Shown here piece by piece: positions 52,660 through 61,482 of a stretch of 64,000 bases of DNA (positions within the stretch are counted from its first letter, which is position 1; every line of letters starts with the position of its first letter). The notes under the pieces were generated by a model. The model did no database searches. It saw nothing but the letters and a program-made list of their open reading frames with translations, and was not told the DNA's origin. Origin of the DNA: CAXBBB01 sp963841855 (GTDB lineage Bacteria > Bacteroidota > Rhodothermia > Rhodothermales > BA12); contig CAWJEJ010000001.1 in the NCBI GenBank assembly GCA_963841855.1, positions 186,001 to 250,000 of the forward strand, given 5' to 3'. The translations under genes were made by a program, and so were the position numbers.

Positions 52660-52663
52660 TTCC

Positions 52664-53374
52664 ATGACCGCCTCCCCCCTCGTCCTGATTACCGGCGCCT
52701 CTCAGGGCATCGGAGCTGCCGTCGCACGTGCGTTCGCCCAGATACCTAGCGCCCGCATCGTACTGACAGCTCGGACGCGCGCCAAGCTCGACGCCGTCGC
52801 CCAAACGTGTCGCGACAAGGGCGCCGAAGCGTTCGTCTATCCCTGCGACTTGACCGATGACGCCGCGACCGCGCGCATGGTGGCGCAGGCGATCGACCAA
52901 GTCGGCGTGCCCGACGTAGTCGTCAACAACGCAGGCCTGTTCGTCCCCGCCTCGCTCGCCGATACCGATGTGGCGACGTTTCGCAGCCAGGTCGACGTCA
53001 ACCTGACGAGCGCGTTCGTCGTCACCAAAGCCGTTCTTCCAGCGATGACCGGCAGAGGCAGCGGGCACGTGTTCTTCATGGCGTCCGTCGCGTCGATCAA
53101 AGGCTATGCGGGCGGAGTGGCGTACTGCGCGGCCAAACACGGACTGCTCGGCCTGGCGCGCGTCGTCCGAGAGGAGACCAAAGCGCACGGCGTCAGGGTG
53201 ACGACCTTGCTGCCGGGTGCCGTACGCACGCCGTCGTGGGAAGGCACCGACTTGCCGGACGAGCGCTTCATGTCGCCCGACGACATCGCCGCGACGGTCG
53301 TCGACGCCTACCGCCTGTCGGACCGGACGGTGATGGAAGAGATCGTCCTCCGCCCGCAGTTAGGCGACATCTGA
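52664..53374 (+). CDS. Short-chain dehydrogenase (candidate sepiapterin-type reductase)
   Basis: 236 aa SDR. Cofactor motif TGASQGIG (residues 10-17), NNAG at 88-91, catalytic Ser141, Tyr154 and Lys158 (YCAAK). It starts 4 bases after folE. The context with GTP cyclohydrolase and a PTPS-type enzyme suggests reduction of 6-pyruvoyl-tetrahydropterin, as sepiapterin reductase does; general SDR sequence does not prove it. Confidence 0.88.
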   Translation: MTASPLVLITGASQGIGAAVARAFAQIPSARIVLTARTRAKLDAVAQTCRDKGAEAFVYPCDLTDDAATARMVAQAIDQVGVPDVVVNNAGLFVPASLADTDVATFRSQVDVNLTSAFVVTKAVLPAMTGRGSGHVFFMASVASIKGYAGGVAYCAAKHGLLGLARVVREETKAHGVRVTTLLPGAVRTPSWEGTDLPDERFMSPDDIAATVVDAYRLSDRTVMEEIVLRPQLGDI

Positions 53375-53394
53375 CGACAGGCACGCCTCTGACC

Positions 53395-53427
53395 AAACAT
53401 GACATGTCTTCACGAGGCGTCATGTTT
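53395..53427. terminator. Convergent terminator between SDR and pdxA
   Basis: AAACATGAC (53395-53403) pairs with GTCATGTTT (53419-53427), followed by TAA on the plus strand. The last base of the hairpin is the end of the pdxA stop codon, so it can serve both genes. Confidence 0.6.
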
Positions 53428-54497
53428 TAAACTGCCGCTTCCCTGCGCCGACGTGCGATCTTGGCCGCGAGAAACAGCGCCGCGCGCATCGAACCCGGAC
53501 GCGCCTTATTCTGCCCCGCAATTGCATAGGCCGTTCCGTGATCGGGCGAGGTGCGGACGATGGGCAAGCCGATCGTGCAGTTGACGCCGCCCTCGAACGT
53601 CAAAGCTTTGAACGGGGCCAGTCCCTGATCGTGGTACATCGCGAGGACGCCGTCGTAGTGCTTGTAGTCACCCGTCGCGAAGAAGCCGTCGCTGGGAAAC
53701 GGTCCGAACGCGAGAATACCTTCGTCGAGCGCGCCTTTGATGGCCGGAAGGATGTGATCGATTTCCTCACGCCCCAACACGCCGCCGTCGCCCGCATGCG
53801 GGTTGAGGCCCAAAACGGCGATGCGTGGGCGGTCTATAGCAAAATCCGCTCGCAGTCCGGCGTCGATGACACGTAGGCGCTGGAGCACGCTCTTTTGGGT
53901 AACGCCAGCGGGCACGTCGGCAAGGGGTACGTGGCCCGTCACCAAGCCGACGCGCAACTCGTCGGCGACCATCATCATCAGGTGCTGCTCGGCCCCGACG
54001 CGCTGGGCGATGAACTCGGTGTGTCCGGGCGTGCGATAACCGCCTAGCCAGATCGCTTCTTTGTTGATCGGCGCCGTCACCATGCCGTCGACCAATCCCT
54101 CGCGGCATAGATCGACGGCGACTTCGACCGCCTGCATGCTCTGGCCCCCCCCCATCCGCGTGAGTTTGCCGAACTCGACCGGCACATCGTCGCCCGCACC
54201 CAGGTCGAGAACCGGGATCACCGTATCGGCGCGCTCGTCGGCGATCTGATGCGGACCGATAGAGACCAACTCCATACCGTCCCAGTCGATCATACGAGCG
54301 TGCGAGTCGACAACCGAGCGCGCGCCGACGAGAAGAGGACGGAAGAACGAGCGAATGCGGCTGTCCGCCAACGCCTTGAGCGCGACTTCGGGGCCGATGC
54401 CATTGGGATCGCCCAGCGAGATAGCGAGGCGCGGACGCACGCGCTCGGCCTGAGGTCGCTTGGGGCGCAGCGGCGAAGCGGACGTGCGGTCGGTCAT
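53427..54497 (-). CDS. pdxA: 4-hydroxythreonine-4-phosphate dehydrogenase
   Basis: Pyridoxal-phosphate synthesis (DXP-dependent route): NAD-linked oxidation and decarboxylation of 4-phosphohydroxy-threonine. 356 aa. ISLGDPNGIGPEVALKAL at the N-terminus, the phosphate-binding APINKEAI, GHTEF, LNPHAGDGGVLG and DGFFATGDYKHYDGVLAMYHDQG with metal-binding His/Asp. ATG at 54497 removes 17 residues of unlikely upstream extension. Confidence 0.95.
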   Translation of the reverse strand: MTDRTSASPLRPKRPQAERVRPRLAISLGDPNGIGPEVALKALADSRIRSFFRPLLVGARSVVDSHARMIDWDGMELVSIGPHQIADERADTVIPVLDLGAGDDVPVEFGKLTRMGGGQSMQAVEVAVDLCREGLVDGMVTAPINKEAIWLGGYRTPGHTEFIAQRVGAEQHLMMMVADELRVGLVTGHVPLADVPAGVTQKSVLQRLRVIDAGLRADFAIDRPRIAVLGLNPHAGDGGVLGREEIDHILPAIKGALDEGILAFGPFPSDGFFATGDYKHYDGVLAMYHDQGLAPFKALTFEGGVNCTIGLPIVRTSPDHGTAYAIAGQNKARPGSMRAALFLAAKIARRRREAAV

Positions 54498-54644
54498 GGC
54501 GAGCGTGGGTTGAGTTGGGAGTTGGGGACGCATCCGCCCTTTGGGCACCTCCCCTCGTGTGAGGGGAGGACGACTTTAGGGCGCGCAGCCTAACCCAGAA
54601 GTCAACCGAGAATCCGTCCCCTCCTTTTCCAAGGAGGGGTGCCC

Positions 54645-54712
54645 GGAGGGCGGGGTGGTCTGCGGCTAACGAGGAGCCGGAGGGCGGGGTGGTCTGCGGC
54701 TAACGAGGAGCC
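54645..54712. repeat. 34-bp direct tandem duplication
   Basis: Two exact copies of a 34-bp unit starting GGAGGGCGGGGTGGTCTGCG (54645-54678, 54679-54712). Upstream, CCCCTCCTTTTCCAAGGAGG and CCTCCCCTCGTGTGAGGGGA form hairpins. Together they look like a dispersed intergenic repeat of common type. The first unit lies just after the terminus of pepA, read leftward. Confidence 0.7.
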
Positions 54713-54721
54713 AGTCGAGCC

Positions 54722-56224
54722 TTACTTCTTCGTCTTCTTCGGCGCCGCCAATCCGCGCAGGTACTCGGTCAGCAGCCGCACGCCGAAGCCGGTCCCTCCG
54801 ATGGGTCGATACGGCATCTTCTTCGCCGTCCAGCCCGGACCTGCGATGTCGACGTGGACGAAGGGTGTCGGCGCGAAGTGCTCCAAGAACTTGCCTGCCG
54901 TAATCGATCCAGCCTCACGCCCGCCGACGTTTTTCATGTCGGCGACTTCGCTGTCGAGTTGCTTTTTGTAAAACGCGTGGAAGGGCAGGCGCGCCACCAT
55001 GTCACCCGAGCGCAGGCCCGCGGCTTCTAGTTCGTCGAGCCGAGCGATGCTCTCGCTGTCCGGCGTCGTCATGATCGCGGCGACGCGTCCGCCCAGCGCG
55101 ACGACCTGCGAACCGGTCAGCGTGGCCACGTCGAGCGTCAGCATCGGATTGTACGTCTTGGCGTAGCTCAGCGCATCAGCGAGGACCATGCGACCTTCGG
55201 CATCGGTGTTGAGCACTTCGACCGTCGTGCCGTCGTGCATCGTCACCACGTCGCCGGGGACGTAGGCATTGCCGCCGGGGCGGTTGTCGGTTGCCGGGAT
55301 GAAACCGATTACGTGGAGCGGGACGCTGAGGCGCGCGATGGCGTCGAACGTGCCGATTACGGCCGCCGCGCCGCCCATATCGGCTTTCATGTGGTCCATC
55401 GAGTCTTTGGTCGGCTTGAGCGAGAGTCCGCCCGTGTCGAAGACGATGCCTTTGCCGACAAGCACGATGGGCCGGTCGTTGACGGCGTTTTCTGGCTTGT
55501 ATTCCAAGACCGTGAACGTCGGCGGATCGACCGAGCCCCTGTTGACGGCGAGCAGTCCGCCCATCTTCTCCTCTTCGATGACGGCCTTGTCCCACACGCT
55601 CACGTCGAATCCGGCCTTCTTTCCGACCTTCTCGAACTCGCGCGCCAGCATCGTCGGCGTCTTATCGTGGGGCGACTTGTTGACCAGATCGCGCGCCAGC
55701 ATCACGGCCTCGGCGACGATACGCCCCCGCTCGGCTCCTCGTCGGCCAACGGTGTCGTTCTTGTCGCCGTGCATCACGATGCGCTCGACCGGACGATGCT
55801 CACCGCCCGTCGTCTTATAGTCGAGGTATTTGTATGAGGCCAGCATAAAGCCTTCGACCAGCGCCTGGCACGCCGAGTCCAGATCGACCGACACGCGCGG
55901 GGTCGTCAGAGCGATCGTCTCGACGCCCATCGAAGAGGTGGCCTCGGCCGCACGCGCGGCGGCTTCGCGCAGAGATTCCATCGTCACATCGTCCGACATG
56001 CCCAGCCCGACCAGAAGAAACCGGCGCGCGCGCGTGTTCTCGGGATAGACGATCAGCACCTGATCGTCCTTGCCCGAGAAATCCTCCGCAGCTCTGCCGA
56101 ACGCGGGGCCCAGATCGTCGGCGAGCGTACCGAGCGTGCCGGTAGACTGCTCTTCGGTGAGGGGCACGATGACGAGATCGACGTCGAGATCGGTGAGTTC
56201 GAGCGAGGTGATGGAAACTTTCAT
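54722..56224 (-). CDS. pepA: Leucyl aminopeptidase (M17)
   Basis: Cytosolic, dizinc, hexameric aminopeptidase of 500 aa. The M17 signature NTDAEGRMVLADAL is present, with LVGKGIVFDTGGLSLK and DVATLTGSQVVALG; the catalytic Lys and Arg are in place. The tail ends in AAPKKTKK. In some bacteria PepA also binds DNA; no evidence for that here. Confidence 0.97.
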   Translation of the reverse strand: MKVSITSLELTDLDVDLVIVPLTEEQSTGTLGTLADDLGPAFGRAAEDFSGKDDQVLIVYPENTRARRFLLVGLGMSDDVTMESLREAAARAAEATSSMGVETIALTTPRVSVDLDSACQALVEGFMLASYKYLDYKTTGGEHRPVERIVMHGDKNDTVGRRGAERGRIVAEAVMLARDLVNKSPHDKTPTMLAREFEKVGKKAGFDVSVWDKAVIEEEKMGGLLAVNRGSVDPPTFTVLEYKPENAVNDRPIVLVGKGIVFDTGGLSLKPTKDSMDHMKADMGGAAAVIGTFDAIARLSVPLHVIGFIPATDNRPGGNAYVPGDVVTMHDGTTVEVLNTDAEGRMVLADALSYAKTYNPMLTLDVATLTGSQVVALGGRVAAIMTTPDSESIARLDELEAAGLRSGDMVARLPFHAFYKKQLDSEVADMKNVGGREAGSITAGKFLEHFAPTPFVHVDIAGPGWTAKKMPYRPIGGTGFGVRLLTEYLRGLAAPKKTKK

Positions 56225-56266
56225 AATGGGAAATGGGCGAGGTAGAGAGGTAGGAGTCGGAGCGCG

Positions 56267-57352
56267 TCAGCCGGCCATGCGCGCTTTCATGGCCAGGAGC
56301 AGATCGGCGTTGGGACCTGAAATGGCGTCGTGAGCGTCGGCTTCCAGGTGCTCGGGATCAAGGTCGAGAAAGCGCGGCGCCGACGAGATGACGCGTTTGC
56401 GAACGGCCTCCATCTTGCCCGGCACGAACGCGCCCGACGCGTTGCGGTGGCCGCCGCCCTTGAAGTGCTGCGCCCACTTGTTGACGTGCACGTCGCCTCG
56501 GCTGCGAAAACTCATCTTGACGCCTCTGGCGTTTTCGAGAAACAAGACGGCCGCCTTGACGCCCTCGACTGAGAGCGCGTAGTTGACGAACCCCTCGGCC
56601 TCATCGGACGAAACCTCCAGCTCTTGCATCAGCCGAGTGCGGATCGTCAGGTGCGCGATCTGGCCGCCGTGTGCCATCGTGAGCGTGTCGAGCACGCGGG
56701 CCAGAAAGCGGATGGCAGGCAGTCTGCGCGTCGAGTAGAGAGCGTCGTGGATCGGGTCGGGCGAGAGGTCGCCGCGTTCGAGCAGGTCGGCGGCAACCCG
56801 GTGCACGCCGGGCGTGACGCTGGAGAAGCGAAACGAACCCGTGTCGGTGACGAGCCCGGTGTAAATCGGCTGCGCGATGTCCGCATCGATGGCCGACGCG
56901 TCATGCGCCGCGATCAGGCGGTAGACCAACTCGCACGTCGACGAAGCTCGGTCGTCGATGAAGGCGCCGTCGAACCACATCTCGGGATCGGTGTGGTGGT
57001 CAATCACGAACGTTTGCCCGCGCGCGCCCTTGGAGGTTTCGGCCAGTTCGCCGATGCGATCTCTGTTGTTGACATCGAGAATGACGAACGCGTCCGCGTT
57101 GACGATGGCCTCTCGGTCGGCAATGCTGCCCTCCCAGACCCGGATCGTATCGTGCCCGGGCAGCCACGTCAGATTGTCGGGCGCGGCGTCCGAGTTGAGG
57201 ATCGTGACGGTCTTCCCCAGTTTGCGCAGCCACCCAGCCAGCCCCAACTCGCTGCCGATCGCGTCGCCGTCGGGGCGGACGTGGCAGGTGAGGCAAAACG
57301 TGTCGTGCGCCAGCAGGCGAGCCAGAAAGGCGTCTGGGGAGAGTCGATCCAT
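56267..57352 (-). CDS. nrnA: DHH-family nanoRNase/pAp phosphatase (NrnA)
   Basis: 361 aa. The DHH domain carries CHVRPDGDAIGSELGLAG (motif I), ILDVNNRDRIG, and VIDHHTDPE. The DHHA1 domain has the GGGHRNASGAFV signature. NrnA degrades very short RNA and 3'-phosphoadenosine-5'-phosphate. 42 bases after the pepA start on the same strand, so probably an operon. Confidence 0.93.
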   Translation of the reverse strand: MDRLSPDAFLARLLAHDTFCLTCHVRPDGDAIGSELGLAGWLRKLGKTVTILNSDAAPDNLTWLPGHDTIRVWEGSIADREAIVNADAFVILDVNNRDRIGELAETSKGARGQTFVIDHHTDPEMWFDGAFIDDRASSTCELVYRLIAAHDASAIDADIAQPIYTGLVTDTGSFRFSSVTPGVHRVAADLLERGDLSPDPIHDALYSTRRLPAIRFLARVLDTLTMAHGGQIAHLTIRTRLMQELEVSSDEAEGFVNYALSVEGVKAAVLFLENARGVKMSFRSRGDVHVNKWAQHFKGGGHRNASGAFVPGKMEAVRKRVISSAPRFLDLDPEHLEADAHDAISGPNADLLLAMKARMAG

Positions 57353-57408
57353 GCAGCTATAACGAGCGGCCCGCCCGCGCGGTTCGCCACCCGGCGAATC
57401 GGTCCGAC

Positions 57409-58062
57409 TTAAAAGCCGATGATGTAACCGCCCACGCCGGTATGCGCCTTGAAGTCGCCGCGCGAACTGACCTCACCTGGCACGGGCGTCCCTCCCGTAG
57501 CTGCAACGGTGCCGACCAAGTCGATCTCGAACGTGCCGACGACGAGCGTGTCCGTCACCGACTCGAGCGTCAGCGTGCCGCTTTCGGCGTAAAGGTTGAC
57601 GAGCAAGCCGCGGCGGTAGCGAGCGCTCCAGCCCTCGTGAAAGCTTTGATCGCGTAGGCTGTCAGTGGGAAACGCCGTAATCGAATAGCGTCCCGGTCCG
57701 GGAAGCTCGGTCCCGCCGTAAGACAAAAAGTAGCCTCCTCCAAAGTCGATGCCCGTCTCCAATCGAACGATGACGACTTCCTGCTTCGTCCGCGCGTCGA
57801 CGATGGGGCCGAACGTGGCACGTCCCGAGAGCGTGTCCGACATCGCGCCGCCGATAGAAACGCGGTAATCGGCATCGGCGATGCGCTGCTGCACCTGGGC
57901 GCGCGCCTCCTGCTCGGCGAGGCGAAGCGAGTCGTCGAGCGCGGTCGTCTGGTCGTCCTCGTCCACCGCTTGGTCCGGAAACGGTTCGCAGGCAGCGAGC
58001 AGGCAGAGCAAGAGCAAGGCAGAAGAGCGCACGCGTCGGGAGTCGAGAGGATGAAGCCGCAA
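57409..58062 (-). CDS. Lipoprotein of unknown function
   Basis: 217 aa, lipobox LAAC at about residues 22-25 (LLLLCLLAACEPF). The mature part starts with an acidic helical stretch, then beta-rich sequence (YRVSIGGAMSDTLSGRATFG). No family recognised. It precedes nrnA by 56 bases on the same strand. Confidence 0.75.
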   Translation of the reverse strand: MRLHPLDSRRVRSSALLLLCLLAACEPFPDQAVDEDDQTTALDDSLRLAEQEARAQVQQRIADADYRVSIGGAMSDTLSGRATFGPIVDARTKQEVVIVRLETGIDFGGGYFLSYGGTELPGPGRYSITAFPTDSLRDQSFHEGWSARYRRGLLVNLYAESGTLTLESVTDTLVVGTFEIDLVGTVAATGGTPVPGEVSSRGDFKAHTGVGGYIIGF

Positions 58063-58201
58063 ACTACCGGACGTGTGGGGACGGAGGCGTTACGTTGGCG
58101 TCCGAAGTACCGATTGCAGACGCCAGCGCAAGCTCGCCCCTACCTCTTCGGTAGGAACGACGAGGCCCGAGAGAACACCCCACGCGCGCGGCGCAGTGGT
58201 G

Positions 58202-59341
58202 CTACCGAATGGCGAACCCCTGATCCGTTTGAACGACGCTAGCGCCCAGCGTCAGTGCCAGCGCGCCCAAAACGTCGGCCAGCAGCTCATCCGGTTGGAA
58301 TGTCGCCGTTACGAGCTCGGCGGACAGGGCGTTCGACACTCCGATGGGTACGTCGAAGTGCTGAGAGATGCGGCGCACGGCGTCTTGCATCGGCGTTTCG
58401 CGAAAGAGCAGCAGTCCGCTCCAGGCGAGCGCCTCATCGAACGCGGCGGGCTCGGGAACCGTCGGCGGAGCACCGGCACGGACGCGGCTAAACTGACCGG
58501 GCTCCAGTGTCACGATGCGGTCCGCGGCGTCGACCGGCGAGACGACCAGGCGGCCGTCGAGGAGCGTTACCGTCGTTTCCGCTGCACCATCGTCGACGGT
58601 GAATGTGGTGCCCAAAACAGTTACCTGGGCTTCATCGGTGCGCACGACGAACGGCGAGCCGGTTGCGACCTCGAACAGAGCGCGGCCTTCGAGCGACACG
58701 CTCCGAGCGAACGGAGAACGCGACGCGGGGTCGACGTAGGTCAGCGTCGATCCGGGATAGAGGCGTGCCGTCGAGCCGTCGGCCAGCGTCACCATGCGAG
58801 CGCTCTCGTTCTGAGCGATGCGAATTGTCGTCGTATTCGCGTCTCGCTGGACGAGCAGAACGGCCAGTCCGGCAAAAGCCACCAGCGCGGCTCCGACGGC
58901 TGCGCGCCAGACCCACCGGCGTGTCGTACGAGCGGCGCGAGCACTGCGAACAGCGGCGCGGTCGACGCGCGGCTTGCGACTTGCCAAGGCTACCTCCACC
59001 CAGCACGAAGAAAAGGCGGCGGCGTCGGCCCGAGTACGCGAGCGAATAGCCGCCTCGGCCGAAGCCTCAGTGGAGCCGTCGAGGAATACGTGAGCGTCGG
59101 CGAGCAGCGCGCGGTCGTCGTCGGTCAGCGCGTCGCTGCACCCTTGGGCTTCGAGGGCGTCGAGGACGAAGGCCGACGGTGGCACGCGTGCGTCGAGGTC
59201 GTCGCGGCAAGTGCCGAGTAGCCGGGTGGCCTTGGAAAAGGCGGCAGCAAACGCAGGGTCGGAGGCCAAGCGCATGCTCAGCGCCTCGCGATCGTTCGGA
59301 GTGTCGAGCCGGGCGTCGAGCGCGTCGTCGAAAGCGTTCAT
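58202..59341 (-). CDS. FecR-family anti-sigma factor
   Basis: 379 aa. Cytoplasmic N-terminal domain, one transmembrane helix (WVWRAAVGAALVAFAGLAVL, about residue 150), then the periplasmic FecR domain (NESARMVTLADGSTARLYPG, VEGRALFEVATGSPFVV-like) and a C-terminal STN-type domain (DVLGALALTLGASVVQT). It relays the state of an outer-membrane receptor to the sigma factor encoded 73 bases upstream. Start ATG 59341; a start 9 codons upstream is also possible. Confidence 0.9.
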   Translation of the reverse strand: MNAFDDALDARLDTPNDREALSMRLASDPAFAAAFSKATRLLGTCRDDLDARVPPSAFVLDALEAQGCSDALTDDDRALLADAHVFLDGSTEASAEAAIRSRTRADAAAFSSCWVEVALASRKPRVDRAAVRSARAARTTRRWVWRAAVGAALVAFAGLAVLLVQRDANTTTIRIAQNESARMVTLADGSTARLYPGSTLTYVDPASRSPFARSVSLEGRALFEVATGSPFVVRTDEAQVTVLGTTFTVDDGAAETTVTLLDGRLVVSPVDAADRIVTLEPGQFSRVRAGAPPTVPEPAAFDEALAWSGLLLFRETPMQDAVRRISQHFDVPIGVSNALSAELVTATFQPDELLADVLGALALTLGASVVQTDQGFAIR

Positions 59342-59414
59342 GGAGAAGTGGAAACCGATGTGTCCCATAGCCGCGCGCCGTGGAAAAAAGGTAACGGGCG
59401 AACCGTGCGCAGCG

Positions 59415-59969
59415 TCACGTGAACAGTTCGTGAGCCCAGACGATCAGTCCGCTCAGAGCGAATGACAGGCTGCGCAGTTTCTCGGTTGCACGCTTGACCT
59501 GCATCTTGATGGCTGCCTCGGTTGAGTCGACCATCTGCGCGATTTCCTCGTAGCGGTACCCGTGAGCTTTGAGCGTCAGAATCTGGCGCGCGTGAGGCGT
59601 GAGCGTCGACAGCAGCGTTTCGGCGTCCATCTCCAGTCCAGCGGGCGCATCGTGCGAGGATCCCGCTGGGAGATCGGGATCGTAGAGCTGCTCGCGCAGT
59701 GTGTAGCGTCCGCGGTAGTAGTCTTGCAGTTCGAACAGAGCAGCCTTCATCGCGAAGCCTTTGAAGCGGGCTGGATCTTGGACACGGTCGAAACTGCTGT
59801 GCAGGCGAAGCAGCGCGTTCTGCACCAGATCGTCCACCTCGGCTATGCGCCCTAGGCGCGCAGCGAAGAAGCGTTCGAACACGGGTTTAATAGACCGCAG
59901 TACGTCCGACTGCGCGCTCAAATCACCGCTGCGGGCGCGTCCGACGAGTTCTGGGGTGAGAGCGTCCAT
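59415..59969 (-). CDS. ECF RNA polymerase sigma factor
   Basis: 184 aa with region 2 (VDDLVQNALLRLHSSF, then KGFAMKAALFELQDYYR) and region 4 (TLTPHARQILTLKAHGYRYE, EIAQMVDSTEAAIKMQVKRA). Held by the FecR-like protein and released on receptor signalling. Starts 3 bases after the EamA transporter stop, so it is co-transcribed with it, and the SusC/SusD genes lie upstream in the same direction. Target promoters unknown. Confidence 0.93.
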   Translation of the reverse strand: MDALTPELVGRARSGDLSAQSDVLRSIKPVFERFFAARLGRIAEVDDLVQNALLRLHSSFDRVQDPARFKGFAMKAALFELQDYYRGRYTLREQLYDPDLPAGSSHDAPAGLEMDAETLLSTLTPHARQILTLKAHGYRYEEIAQMVDSTEAAIKMQVKRATEKLRSLSFALSGLIVWAHELFT

Positions 59970-59972
59970 GGA

Positions 59973-60830
59973 TCAGTCGGCTTCTGGGCGGACGAGCACA
60001 AACAATCCTACCAACACGAGGGCGCCGCCGATCCAAAACCAGACACTGAGCACCTCGTCCCACACCAAGACAGCCAGGATAGTACCTACGACAGGCGTCA
60101 GCAGGCGAAACGTCGTCACTAGTACGGCAGGGAGTCGCGACGAGGCGACGCTGTAGAGCAGCGTGGGCAATGCCGTGACGAGCAGACCCAGTCCCAAGAG
60201 GGCGCCCGCGTTGGCTTGCATCTCGCCGGCGCTCGGCATCATCGGGAGCGCGAGGAGCAGGCCGACGCCGAACGTCAACACGGTCACTATGCCGGGACGC
60301 GGCTGCGCGCCTTCCTCTTCCGACGTTCCTGCGAAGATGAGCGAGTAAAGGGCGCCCATCAGCGCAGCAATTAGAGCCAGACCGGCGCCGTACAGCCGCC
60401 CTTCCCCAGAAGTGCCTCCTAGAACGTCCGGCACCAGAATCACGCACAGGCCTCCGAACGCGATCAGCGCGCCGGCCATCTCGCGGCGCGTCACTGGCGC
60501 GCGCCTAGCCAGTCGAATGCCCAGAGCGAACAGAGGAGTCGAGTTGACGAGCAGCGTGCCCTCGGCGACCGTCGTCAGCGTGAAGGTTGTGACGGCGGCG
60601 AGGTAGTACGCAACCATCACGAACGCGAGCAGCCATGCGGTCCCCATCCGAAGCGTGTCGACGAGGTGTCGGCGCTCGAGCCATAGTATGGGAAGCAGCG
60701 CGGCGAACGAGATCGCGAAGCGGACGGCCGTGATCCCCAGCGGTCCTATGGGGACGGCTCCGCCTGCGGTCGACTGCACAAACAAACCGGCAGGCGACCA
60801 AGCCAGCGCGGTCGTCACGGCCGCCGCCAA
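59973..60830 (-). CDS. EamA/DMT-family transporter
   Basis: 285 aa with about ten hydrophobic spans in two EamA repeats. TTG start at 60830, since no ATG exists in the open frame before the first span. Possible amino-acid or metabolite exporter; substrate unknown. Followed by the ECF sigma gene. Confidence 0.88.
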   Translation of the reverse strand: MAAAVTTALAWSPAGLFVQSTAGGAVPIGPLGITAVRFAISFAALLPILWLERRHLVDTLRMGTAWLLAFVMVAYYLAAVTTFTLTTVAEGTLLVNSTPLFALGIRLARRAPVTRREMAGALIAFGGLCVILVPDVLGGTSGEGRLYGAGLALIAALMGALYSLIFAGTSEEEGAQPRPGIVTVLTFGVGLLLALPMMPSAGEMQANAGALLGLGLLVTALPTLLYSVASSRLPAVLVTTFRLLTPVVGTILAVLVWDEVLSVWFWIGGALVLVGLFVLVRPEAD

Positions 60831-60922
60831 GCCTACCCTGTCGACGGTATCCGTATCGGACCTAGTGGAAAGCGAAATGGCGATCGGGGTGGAGGTAGGA
60901 GGAGGCGAAGCGACGGGCTACG

Positions 60923-61408
60923 TCAAATCGCGAGCGGCTCAAATCGATTGGCTTCGCGGTTTTTACGAACGTTGTCAGGCGCAAACACGCGTCCGTTCAT
61001 GGCGATCCAGACCCCAGGTCCTGCCGTCTGGGCCGCCGCGAATGCGAAGCCGATATTGAACGTAGCATCGGTCGTCCTAAAACGCGCTGGAGCCAGCGAG
61101 CCGACAAGCACGACTGTCTTTCCTGCCGCGTCGCCGATGGCCTGAGCCGTCTCGACCATCGTATCCGTGCCGTGCGTCACGACGATGCGCTCCGCCCTGC
61201 ACGAATGGACGTTGCGTGCGATGCGCGCGCGGTCGTCGTCTGTCAGCTCCAGGCTGTCCTTGCTCATCAGCTGTTCGGTCACGAAGCGAGCCGTCACCCC
61301 GGCGTCACGCAGGATCTGCCCGACTTGCGGTTCGCCCACGGCGTACGCGCTGCTCGCGTCGAAATACTCTTTGTCGATCGTGCCGCCGGTCGTAAAGATG
61401 TGTACCAT
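60923..61408 (-). CDS. Short asparaginase-domain protein
   Basis: 161 aa, about half a type I/II L-asparaginase (about 330). The first catalytic segment IFTTGGTIDKEY and the second THGTDTMVETA are present. The C-terminal domain that completes the active site and tetramer is missing. Similar short proteins occur as stand-alone genes, so truncation is not proven. Between SusD and the EamA gene in one leftward block. Confidence 0.85.
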   Translation of the reverse strand: MVHIFTTGGTIDKEYFDASSAYAVGEPQVGQILRDAGVTARFVTEQLMSKDSLELTDDDRARIARNVHSCRAERIVVTHGTDTMVETAQAIGDAAGKTVVLVGSLAPARFRTTDATFNIGFAFAAAQTAGPGVWIAMNGRVFAPDNVRKNREANRFEPLAI

Positions 61409-61429
61409 GTAAACGTGGCAGAAAGTGAA

Positions 61430-61459
61430 GCGGGCGCCTCTCCTTAGAGAAGCACCCGC
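61430..61459 (-). terminator. Hairpin after SusD
   Basis: GCGGG-C-GC-C-TCTC with GAGA-A-GC-A-CCCGC: in leftward RNA the two odd pairs are G-U, giving a continuous helix with a 4-base loop, then UUCACUUUCU. In rightward RNA they are C-A mismatches, so minus-strand use is favoured. Confidence 0.55.
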
Positions 61460-61482
61460 AAGCGCTGCGATCCTGGAGCAGG

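Noticed and set aside
53383..53427. Interlocked stems GCCTC/GAGGC and AAACATGAC/GTCATGTTT as a pseudoknot
   Set aside because: The two stems overlap by two bases and the simpler hairpin explains the position; chance pairing likely.
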